NCBI GenBank assembly: GCA_948472605.1
Contig: CAOKUH010000031.1
Coordinates: forward strand, 1-13,767
Reading direction: 5' to 3'
Origin: an uncultured Mycoplasmatota bacterium
GTDB lineage: Bacteria > Bacillota_I > Bacilli_A > RF39 > UBA660
Length of the DNA: 13,767 nt
Of this stretch, positions 1 to 5,688 are shown one piece after another; the first letter of the stretch is position 1; each line of letters begins with the position of its first letter. Both the position numbers and the translations under genes were made by a program. A model generated the notes under the pieces. That model was given only the letters and a program-made list of their open reading frames with translations, made no database searches and had not been told where the DNA came from.

Positions 1-535
1 AATTTTTTGAAATTTTTATCAAAAAAGACTTGATTTTTATTAGCAAGTTTCTATCTATTAAATCAATAGTTAAAAAATTATGATTATCTTCAAAAATTTT
101 ATTTTTGGTTTTATCTTCTTTATCTGTTTGTTCTTTAGTATTTTGTATATTAGTATTTATTTGTGTATCATTTTCAAAAGATTGAAAATCAAGGTATTGG
201 TTTTCGGTATCTTGCTTTTGTATACCTGGTTCTAAATGAGGTTCTTCATAGATATTATAAACATATTCAATCTTTTTACTTTCAGTTTGATTAGGATATA
301 ACTTAGTTATAGATAAATAATGATTTTCTTTTAATTCATTTAACGTATTTCTGATTGATGTTTTACTTTCTTTAGAGTTAGAAACAAGTCCAGCAAGTGA
401 ATAATCCCAATCACTAGGTAGAGATAACATATAAGAAAGAAGTCCTTTAGCTTTTAAACTTAGATTTTTATTTTGTAGATGGTGATTACTCATAATTGTA
501 AAATTTTTCGTTTTTTCTACTTTAAATACAGCCAT
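1..535 (-). CDS. Helix-turn-helix protein of mobile-element replication type, C-terminus beyond the left edge
   Basis: The reading frame opens with ATG at 535-533 and stays open for 178 codons to the window edge, so the C-terminus is missing. A good ribosome binding site (GAAAGGGTGA) ends about 6 bases before the ATG. The first 100 residues have the form of the winged-helix proteins that open replication modules of Firmicutes integrative conjugative elements and plasmids (often annotated with DUF6017 further on): MAVFKVEKTKNFTIMSN at the start, then LKAKGLLSYMLSLPSDWDYS, then a helix pair SKTSIRNTLNELKENHYL. From about residue 105 the chain is polar, rich in Q, N, K and T, and looks like a linker. 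The likely role is DNA binding in element replication or maintenance, inferred from family resemblance. The gene follows a zinc-ribbon gene on the same strand, separated by a terminator. Confidence 0.82.
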   Translation of the reverse strand, partial: MAVFKVEKTKNFTIMSNHHLQNKNLSLKAKGLLSYMLSLPSDWDYSLAGLVSNSKESKTSIRNTLNELKENHYLSITKLYPNQTESKKIEYVYNIYEEPHLEPGIQKQDTENQYLDFQSFENDTQINTNIQNTKEQTDKEDKTKNKIFEDNHNFLTIDLIDRNLLIKIKSFLIKISKN

Positions 536-566
536 TATAATCACCCTTTCTTTTATTTTTAAACAT

Positions 567-590
567 GAAAAAAATCCTAATTTCTTAGGA
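567..590 (-). terminator. Intrinsic terminator of the zinc-ribbon gene
   Basis: Read on the minus strand, TCCTAA (590-585), a GAAA loop and TTAGGA (580-575) form a perfect 6-bp stem followed by seven T residues. The stop codon TAA of the upstream gene (587-585) is itself part of the stem. It lies 32 bases before the start of the next same-strand gene, so it should limit or tune read-through into that gene. Confidence 0.75.
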
Positions 591-1205
591 CTTTAAATCA
601 AAAATATCACTTTCAAATATTTCTTTAAATGGTTTGATAAAATACTTCCAATTGTCAGGAACTTTATCATTACCACTTTTTACATAATCAATTCCGTTAT
701 AATAGGTACATTTTAATATCCAATAGTATTTGTCATAATCATAGTTTTTACCATAATGACCATCCCATAGATTAGGTCTGTATGATTTAAAACTAGAAAG
801 AATCATATTTCTATTATCAATTGTAAGATATTCATTTTCTTTAATAGATACCCAATTGATTCTTAAAGAATACTTTGGATTATCTTTATCACTAAAATCA
901 AGGATGTATCTATAATAGTTATTGTTAGTACAAATGATAAAATTAATGATTGATATATCAACTGTGTACATAACTTTTCTAGACTGAAAAGTATTTTTGC
1001 AGTCTTTACAATACCGATTCGGTAAATGGCTCATTAATCTTGAACCATCAAAATCATATTTTAAGAATCCTTTACGATAAGATTCATTTAATCCAATATC
1101 TTCCTGATTAATATAATTCTTCTTCGTTTTCTTTTCCCCTAAATAACCATAGGCAATATTAAAAGTATTCCCACTATTACAAAACGGACAATTAGCTTTT
1201 CCCAT
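585..1205 (-). CDS. Zinc-ribbon protein of unknown function, 206 residues
   Basis: A 206-residue cytosolic protein with no signal peptide or membrane segment. The start is well supported: GGAGGAATT sits just before the ATG at 1205. Two CxxC knuckles are visible, CPFC at residues 6-9 and CKDC at 66-69, which should bind one zinc ion with a long insertion between them. The rest is rich in Tyr, Asn, Lys and Asp, and ends with a conserved-looking WDGHYG...YYWILKCTYYNG segment at about 148-172. I do not recognise the family beyond the zinc ribbon. Such proteins often bind nucleic acid, but nothing here proves it. It lies upstream of a mobile-element-type HTH gene on the same strand and may be cargo or a small regulator of the same element. 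The gene has its own terminator. Confidence 0.72.
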   Translation of the reverse strand: MGKANCPFCNSGNTFNIAYGYLGEKKTKKNYINQEDIGLNESYRKGFLKYDFDGSRLMSHLPNRYCKDCKNTFQSRKVMYTVDISIINFIICTNNNYYRYILDFSDKDNPKYSLRINWVSIKENEYLTIDNRNMILSSFKSYRPNLWDGHYGKNYDYDKYYWILKCTYYNGIDYVKSGNDKVPDNWKYFIKPFKEIFESDIFDLKS

Positions 1206-1265
1206 CTAATTCCTCCATTACTTGCAAGTTTTTAAACAAAAAAGCCTTTATTTATAAGTTCTCCC

Positions 1266-1460
1266 TATATGTCTTACATCGGCGTTATAACGGGTGAATT
1301 TTTAGTTAGTAAAAAAGGTCTTGGTTACCTTATAATATACGGAACACAAATATTTAATTTAAATATCGTTATGAGTGGCATTATTATTCTCATATTTATA
1401 TCATTTATCTTATATGAAATTATGGGATTAATAGAAAAAAGATTATTAAACATTAAATAA
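1266..1460 (+). pseudogene. C-terminal stub of an ABC transporter permease (NitT/TauT/SsuC type)
   Basis: About 65 codons match the last membrane part of a binding-protein-dependent permease of the SsuC/TauC/ThiX class: SYIGVITGEF, then GLGYLIIYGTQIFN, then a hydrophobic helix IVMSGIIILIFISFILYEIM and the basic tail EKRLLNIK. Full-length members have about 250 residues, so the first three quarters, including the EAA-loop region, are gone. The resemblance begins at about position 1266; the codons just upstream (KKPLFISSPY, back to a TAA at 1233) do not resemble the family. There is no ribosome binding site before the ATG at 1269, so it is probably not translated. It ends in its own terminator, inherited from the lost gene. 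The truncation point lies only about 60 bases from the mobile-element-type genes to the left. Confidence 0.72.
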
Positions 1461-1497
1461 AACTGACAATTTTTCTTAATAATTAGTCAGTTTTTTT
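1461..1497 (+). terminator. Intrinsic terminator after the ABC permease stub
   Basis: AACTGAC (1461-1467) pairs with GTCAGTT (1486-1492) and is followed by T residues up to 1497. The stem immediately follows the TAA of the permease stub. On the minus strand the tract after the stem is TTTTATTT, so it may also weakly stop transcription coming from the right. Confidence 0.7.
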
Positions 1498-1538
1498 CCT
1501 TTTATTCAAAAAATCAGAAAATTTCATTTCGATATTTT

Positions 1539-1790
1539 TTAATTTAATTTTTCTATTAATTCAGCAACATTGTTACAAAGTTTATTTGTTATTTTATAAA
1601 TAATTTCTTCAGAATTTTTCATTCCATATCCATTATATTTTAAAATCATTTCCACATCATTAGCACCATCACCAATAGAGTAAACATCATTGTCAGATAT
1701 ATTTTCAATTTTTAATATTTTTTCAATAGCCTTTCCTTTATCCGTTTTTATGGAAATAATTTCAACTAAATAATACTTCCTATTATGCAA
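1539..1790 (-). pseudogene. C-terminal remnant of a Cof-type HAD-superfamily phosphatase
   Basis: The 80-odd codons contain the last two HAD motifs of a Cof-type sugar-phosphate or flavin phosphatase: DKGKAIEKIL (motif III lysine) and SIGDGANDVEM (motif IV, GDxxND), followed by the usual ...GYGMKNS..., and an end equivalent to VAELIEKLN. Motif I (DxDGT) and the whole cap domain are missing; family members have about 260-270 residues. The sequence before LVEIISIKTDKG belongs to a pnuC reading frame one base out, so this is a deletion join of two genes near position 1770. The ATG at 1790 lies in the pnuC part and has no ribosome binding site of its own. It cannot be catalytically active. Confidence 0.75.
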
Positions 1791-2122
1791 GATAAAGTTA
1801 TTATAATAGAATTTTTTAAAGTAAATTCTCGTACCTTAACATTCTTATCATCATTCAAGTTTTTATTCCAAGTAATAAAGCCATTAACTTGAAGTGGAGA
1901 AAAAGTAAATATGTAAAAGAAAAAGATACCTAATAAATTATTTTTAAAAGAAACATATCCCATTAACAAATAATTTATTATTTTCCCTTCACTAGCAAAG
2001 TAAGCACATAAAAGTCCTGTTAAAAAATCGTTCCTCCAATAATCAAATCATTAGAAATGATGCCTGATATGACAGAAATAATTAAACTTAAAATTGTTAT
2101 TACTAAATATTTTTTTATTCAT
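1766..2122 (-). pseudogene. pnuC: Broken pnuC-like nicotinamide riboside transporter gene
   Basis: Translation from ATG 2122 (AAGG ribosome binding site 7 bases upstream) gives MNKKIF and then leaves frame. Removing one A from the A7 run (T on the plus strand, 2110-2116) opens a frame reading LVITILSLIISVISG...SNDLIIGGTIF. Adding one T to the T6 run near 2025-2030 then continues it as LTGLLCAYFASEGK...NYLLMGYVSFKNN and SPLQVNGFITWNKN. This is the PnuC pattern: hydrophobic helices and the conserved Q-x-x-G-x-x-x-W-x-x-N element. The homologous part ends around SCIIGSII, where it runs into a HAD phosphatase tail, so roughly half of the about 200-residue protein is left. It is 10 bases downstream of the frameshifted SDR gene and was probably the next cistron. 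Confidence 0.72.
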
Positions 2123-2132
2123 ATTTAATACC

Positions 2133-2802
2133 TTAATTTCTTTCAATGATTATATCTGCTACATTCAAATTTAAACTACTAAATATGTTGTCACATATAA
2201 TTTTAGCTACTTCATCAGGATTCATAAAAGTACTTTGTTTTTCTTTTGTAACATAATCTCTACTATTTTTATAAAATTCAGTATTAATTCCTCCTGGATA
2301 TACACCAATTATTTTTACCGATGTTCCTTTATACGCTACTTTTAAACTTTCTGTATAGCCTTTTTCTCCCCATTTAGTAGCACAATAAACAGATTCTTGT
2401 TTATTGCCTCTTAAGGCAGCTGATGACATAATATTTACTATTTTTAAATCTTTTTCATTTTTAATACTTAAAGTATTAACAGAGCATAGTATCATACCTT
2501 GTAACCCTTTAAAACATTTTTCTATATCATATTTAGTATATTCAGTAGGTAATTTAAAGGAAGGTTCCCCTGCATTATTTATTAAATATTTGATATTACC
2601 TAATTCAGAAATTTCTTTTATAGATTGTTTCAACAAATTGCTCATCAGAAATATCTCCTATAAATTCTTTATAATTTTCATTATTAATAGTAGATACTTC
2701 TTTATCTAAATTACAAATCATTATATTTCTATTTAATGCATATCCAATAATTGCCTTTCCTAATCCATTTGATCCACCTGTAACTATAAGAATATCTTTC
2801 AT
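2133..2802 (-). pseudogene. Short-chain dehydrogenase/reductase with one frameshift
   Basis: The start is ATG at 2802 (MKDILIVTGG), with AAAGGAGAAT just upstream. The first part has the NAD(P)-binding TGGSNGLGKAI motif. After ...GDISDEQFVE the frame breaks near 2633: the text reads GAAACAA, and removing one base rejoins QSIKEISELGNIKYLINNAG. The second part holds NNAG, a serine region (MSSAALRG), the catalytic YCATK (Tyr-x-x-x-Lys) and PGGINTEF. Repaired length is about 222 residues, slightly short for a classical SDR but with all key motifs. It starts one base after the stop of the dehydrogenase remnant upstream, so the two were translationally coupled. All sites being intact except one indel suggests recent inactivation or a sequence error. 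The substrate is unknown. Confidence 0.78.
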
Positions 2803-2803
2803 A

Positions 2804-3433
2804 TTAGTTATTCTCCTTTTGTACCACATTTTGTAATTTATCATTAACTAATGCAACAACATTATCACACCATATTGCAACTAATCTATCAATTGCTTCT
2901 TTTGTATAAAATGCATAAGGAGCAGTAGCCATAACATTTCCTTTGTAGTCATACATCTTTTTCTCATTACCATACAATTCAAAAGCATAGCTTATTTCTT
3001 CTTTTTCAGCTCTATTAAGAAGTAAATCATGATTATATAATTCTCTAGGATTATTAATTATGTTAATAAACGCATTACCATTCATTGAATTGATTAAATC
3101 ATCTGTAATTAATTTGCTTGTTTCATCATTTGTAGCAAATGATGGAAAAATAAAATCTGCTTCTTTAAATATAGTTTCTAAATCAACTTTTTTATAACTA
3201 TTTTGTTTTTCACTTCTATTCCAATAAATAACATTCATTCCTAATGCCTGACACATATCTGCTATTTTAGAGCCTATTGTTCCAAGTCCAATAATACCTG
3301 CTGTTTTATTTCTTATTTCAGTTGTTAACTTATATTGTGAATAATCCATTTTATAATCTGTCTTTGCTTGAATTGGAAATTTCTTTGCTAAACACATCAT
3401 AAGGTCTAAGTGCTTTGTCCATTGCGTCTTCAC
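2804..3433 (-). pseudogene. C-terminal two thirds of a D-isomer-specific 2-hydroxyacid dehydrogenase
   Basis: The frame carries the NAD-binding Rossmann part of the family: KTAGIIGLGTIGSKIADM (GxGxxG at residues 49-54 counted from ATG 3433), the second-strand end YWNRSEK, and a FINIINNPRE stretch where the substrate-binding Arg usually sits. The last motif is NVMATAPYAFYTKEA, where typical members have TPH; a Tyr appears to replace the catalytic His. The N-terminal substrate domain (about 100 residues) is absent. Homology starts at LMMCLAKKF, near 3402, where the sequence switches from a DUF5680 gene in another frame. The ATG at 3433 lies in that foreign part. Family length is about 310-330 residues against 209 here. 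It overlaps the DUF5680 frame and is coupled to the SDR downstream, so the two may once have been a redox pair. Probably non-functional. Confidence 0.75.
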
Positions 3434-3680
3434 TTAAAGATTCATCTAAAGTAACCCCATAATAGTTCATACCCCAGATAGGAGTAGTATCATCTAAATA
3501 AACAACTTCTTCTCCCATAAATTTTGTACCACCAAAATAGGTATCGTGATAAGTCATATCATGAGAACTATATTCATAGTCATGTGATCCAATTCTCGTA
3601 GATACACCCATTTTTACGTTTTCATTTGCATAAGTTTGCTTTTTAGCTTCAATTAAAAATTTTATTAAATCTTGATTCAT
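3351..3680 (-). pseudogene. N-terminal part of a DUF5680 protein, joined to a dehydrogenase tail
   Basis: Starts at ATG 3680 with a good GGAGA site 8 bases upstream. The sequence has the DUF5680 pattern: FLIEAKKQTYANEN, TRIGSHDYEYSS, YHDTYFGGTKFMGEEVVY and PIWGMNYYG. DUF5680 is a domain of unknown function in small Firmicutes proteins, sometimes attached to HTH regulators. The resemblance stops after DKALRP (about 3402); the last 16 or so residues (YDVFSKEI...) are a wrong-frame reading of the 2-hydroxyacid dehydrogenase gene. About 90 of the usual 140-150 residues remain. The ribosome binding site is intact, so a truncated protein could still be made. It follows the radical SAM remnant by 26 bases. 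Confidence 0.68.
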
Positions 3681-3706
3681 AATTTTTCTCCATTCTTAAA
3701 TAAATC

Positions 3707-3997
3707 TTACAATTTATGTTTTTGCATTTCTTTCTTGTTTTTTAGCAGCTCTTCATGATAAAAATAATTAATGTAGTTTATACCATTTTTATCACAATAA
3801 TCATTGATTTCATTTGCTAAATTATCCCAATATTTTTTATTATTTTTTAGATAAATAGTAACATAATTATCATAATACTTAGGATATTTTTCTTTAATGT
3901 AATTCATTATATAAGTTTTATATTGTCCTCTCAAATTAAGATTTTCAAACCAATATTCATCAATATAATATTTAGGTTCTTTTATTATCTTTCTATT
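3707..3997 (-). pseudogene. C-terminal remnant, probably of a radical SAM protein (spore photolyase-like family)
   Basis: The frame is open from just after a TAA at 4000-3998 to the stop at 3707, about 96 codons. It reads KIIKEPKYYIDEYWFENLNL, then RGQYKTYIMNYIKEKYPKYY, an aromatic, lysine-rich helical region ending in INYFYHEELL. In my memory this resembles the tail of SPL/Rv2578c-like radical SAM proteins, which end with a similar W-F-x-x-L-x-L-R-G segment. The CxxxCxxC iron-sulfur motif and the barrel are absent, so the protein cannot be active. No ATG with a ribosome binding site precedes the conserved part; the only start candidate is TTG at 3934. It lies directly behind the unknown 4028-5530 gene on the same strand. 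The family assignment is tentative; the truncation is clear if that assignment is right. Confidence 0.45.
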
Positions 3998-4010
3998 TTA
4001 GCAATCTGTT

Positions 4011-4029
4011 ATAAAAGATAAAAATATCT
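4011..4029 (-). terminator. Weak hairpin after the 500-residue gene
   Basis: On the minus strand AGATA (4029-4025), a TTTT loop and TATCT (4020-4016) are followed by TTTAT, immediately after the TAG stop. The stem is only 5 AT-rich base pairs, so it is a weak candidate. Confidence 0.28.
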
Positions 4030-5530
4030 ATATTTTAAAACTATTATTTAAATCATTTGGATTTTCTTCAATAGAAACATTCAATTTATTATTCAGCACA
4101 TCCCATAATTTATGTGCTGCTTCAAGCTGTTCTTTAACTGTTTTATCTTGATAAAAATGCAAAATACATTCTTCAATCTGCGTAACAACTTCATAAGAAT
4201 AATTTATCTCTTCAAAATTATTATAATACTTACTAATCCGTTTTACTGTGGATTTAAAATAATTGCTGACTTCAGGTGTTATACTTTTCCTATCTTTTTT
4301 ATATTCATTATACTTATCAGCAAATTTTCTCTGAATATATAAATTATACTCTTTTATCGCATCTAATAAAAGTTTTGGGCCAATTTTCTCAACTATTTTA
4401 GAAGACATACTTGAATCCCTAACACTATTTAAAGTAAAATATTCTGCTTTATCCGGAAACTTAGTTTTCATAAAGTCCGCAAATTCTTTAATACTTTTTA
4501 AATAATCAAAATTTTTCCTATCGTAATAATCTGTAAAATGTCCATTACTTCCACTATGACTTTTATCATATAAAAGTCCATTATCTTTAGCCAATTTCTT
4601 TATACTATCCTTTATAATTTTTTTCAATTCTTCATCATAAAAATAATATTTTGGGCCACTCTTAGTAGGTATTGCTCCAAGTTCTGACAATAACATATTA
4701 ATAGCCAAAAACTCAGAATCATTTACTTCATTTTCTTTATTAAGTTTTTTATATAAAACAACTCTTCTTTGTTTAAGATGTTCAAAAATAAGCGGATTTT
4801 TTATCAAATTATCATATTTACTTTTCTCCATTAAAATAACTGCATCTTTCGAAATAGGTAATGATTCATGAGTAACATCTAGATATGCATCATGATCTGC
4901 AACAGAATAAGCATATCCAGAACTCAAAAAATTATCAATATTATCTATAATAGTAAAATTTCTATTATCACTTACACCATTATATGATCCTGTAACACCT
5001 AAAGGTGTATTTAAGGTAAAATGTTTAGTTGAACGAAAATGAACTGGACCTAAAAGTGCCACCATATCTAAATCCAATTCACACAAAGCCTTATCTAATG
5101 CATCTTTACTAACAGGCAATCTAATGCCTTCAATTTCTCCAGCTAAATCAAATTTTTCAATAGCATAATATTCCCTTACTTCCCTTGATAATTCCAAATA
5201 ACTTTTTTCAAGGCAAGTGACATCAGATGCTACCCGCCATTCATAATCAAATGGAAAATAATTATCGTCTCTAATAAGCATAAGCTTTTCTACCTCTTTT
5301 TTTTCTTTAGTTCTTTTGGCTAAAACACTCATATTATGCTTATATTTTTCTATAGTTAAAGGTGAATTTAAATCTATTATTCCATCTACAGCAATACTTA
5401 CTAATTCATCATCAGCAAAAACTATATTATCATAAATAACTTTCTTTTCTATATCATTAACAATAGTTTCATTATTAACCATCTTCTTTGATTCTTTTTT
5501 ATTTTTAAAAAGATTATCCCAAATAGCCAT
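4028..5530 (-). CDS. Uncharacterised 500-residue protein next to the SNF2 helicase
   Basis: A long intact gene with ATG at 5530, a GGAG site at 5541-5538 and an extended -10 promoter just upstream. I do not recognise the family. There is no signal peptide or membrane helix, so it should be cytosolic. Residues 1-30 are charged (KNKKESKK). A central domain (about 125-265) includes GIRLPVSKDALDKALCELD, then VHFRSTKHFTLNTPLG (163-178), FTIIDNIDNFL (192-202) and a D-rich VADHDAYLDVTHESLP (210-225). The H-x-R-S-T-K-H-F-T-x-N pattern looks like an active- or binding-site strand but matches no motif I can name. A second domain (290-400) has YYFYDEELKKII and GLLYDKSHSGSNGHFTDYYD. The C-terminal 100 residues are helical. 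It lies 157 bases downstream of the helicase gene on the same strand, but with its own promoter and a hairpin between, so co-expression is possible rather than certain. Confidence 0.8.
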   Translation of the reverse strand: MAIWDNLFKNKKESKKMVNNETIVNDIEKKVIYDNIVFADDELVSIAVDGIIDLNSPLTIEKYKHNMSVLAKRTKEKKEVEKLMLIRDDNYFPFDYEWRVASDVTCLEKSYLELSREVREYYAIEKFDLAGEIEGIRLPVSKDALDKALCELDLDMVALLGPVHFRSTKHFTLNTPLGVTGSYNGVSDNRNFTIIDNIDNFLSSGYAYSVADHDAYLDVTHESLPISKDAVILMEKSKYDNLIKNPLIFEHLKQRRVVLYKKLNKENEVNDSEFLAINMLLSELGAIPTKSGPKYYFYDEELKKIIKDSIKKLAKDNGLLYDKSHSGSNGHFTDYYDRKNFDYLKSIKEFADFMKTKFPDKAEYFTLNSVRDSSMSSKIVEKIGPKLLLDAIKEYNLYIQRKFADKYNEYKKDRKSITPEVSNYFKSTVKRISKYYNNFEEINYSYEVVTQIEECILHFYQDKTVKEQLEAAHKLWDVLNNKLNVSIEENPNDLNNSFKI

Positions 5531-5551
5531 TTCATCACTCCACTTGACATA

Positions 5552-5560
5552 AGTATATCA
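5552..5560 (-). promoter_or_regulatory. Extended -10 promoter for the 500-residue gene
   Basis: Minus-strand TGATATACT is a TGn extended -10 with the hexamer TATACT. It lies about 22 bases before the ATG and about 11 before the GGAG site, leaving a short leader. No convincing -35 is seen, which is common for extended -10 promoters. Confidence 0.45.
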
Positions 5561-5652
5561 TTTAAAAATTATTAATTTACACTAAATTATATATATTTTA
5601 CAATTACTTATCATTAGAAAACATTTATATTAAAAATCCAATATTTTAGTTT

Positions 5653-5688
5653 AAAATAAGCAATACATTTTATATTAAACATATTGCT
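5653..5688 (-). terminator. Terminator after the SNF2 helicase gene
   Basis: Minus strand: AGCAATA (5688-5682) pairs with TATTGCT (5665-5659) around a 16-base loop, followed by TATTTT. The stem begins inside the stop region of the helicase gene. It is moderately weak because of the long loop and interrupted T tract. Confidence 0.42.

Noticed and set aside
1539..1990. A functional fusion of a transporter and a phosphatase
   Set aside because: The two halves are in different frames, pnuC itself has two further shifts, and the phosphatase lacks motif I.
2605..2844. SDR starting at 2844 (MINYKMWYKRR...)
   Set aside because: The first 14 codons overlap the dehydrogenase remnant, and a proper AAAGGAGAAT precedes the ATG at 2802, which matches the normal SDR start.
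4112..4342. Plus-strand open frame of 76 codons, hydrophobic and Phe/Ile-rich
   Set aside because: It lies wholly inside the 500-residue gene on the other strand; the Phe/Ile richness is the mirror of its Lys/Asn codons, and no ribosome site is present.
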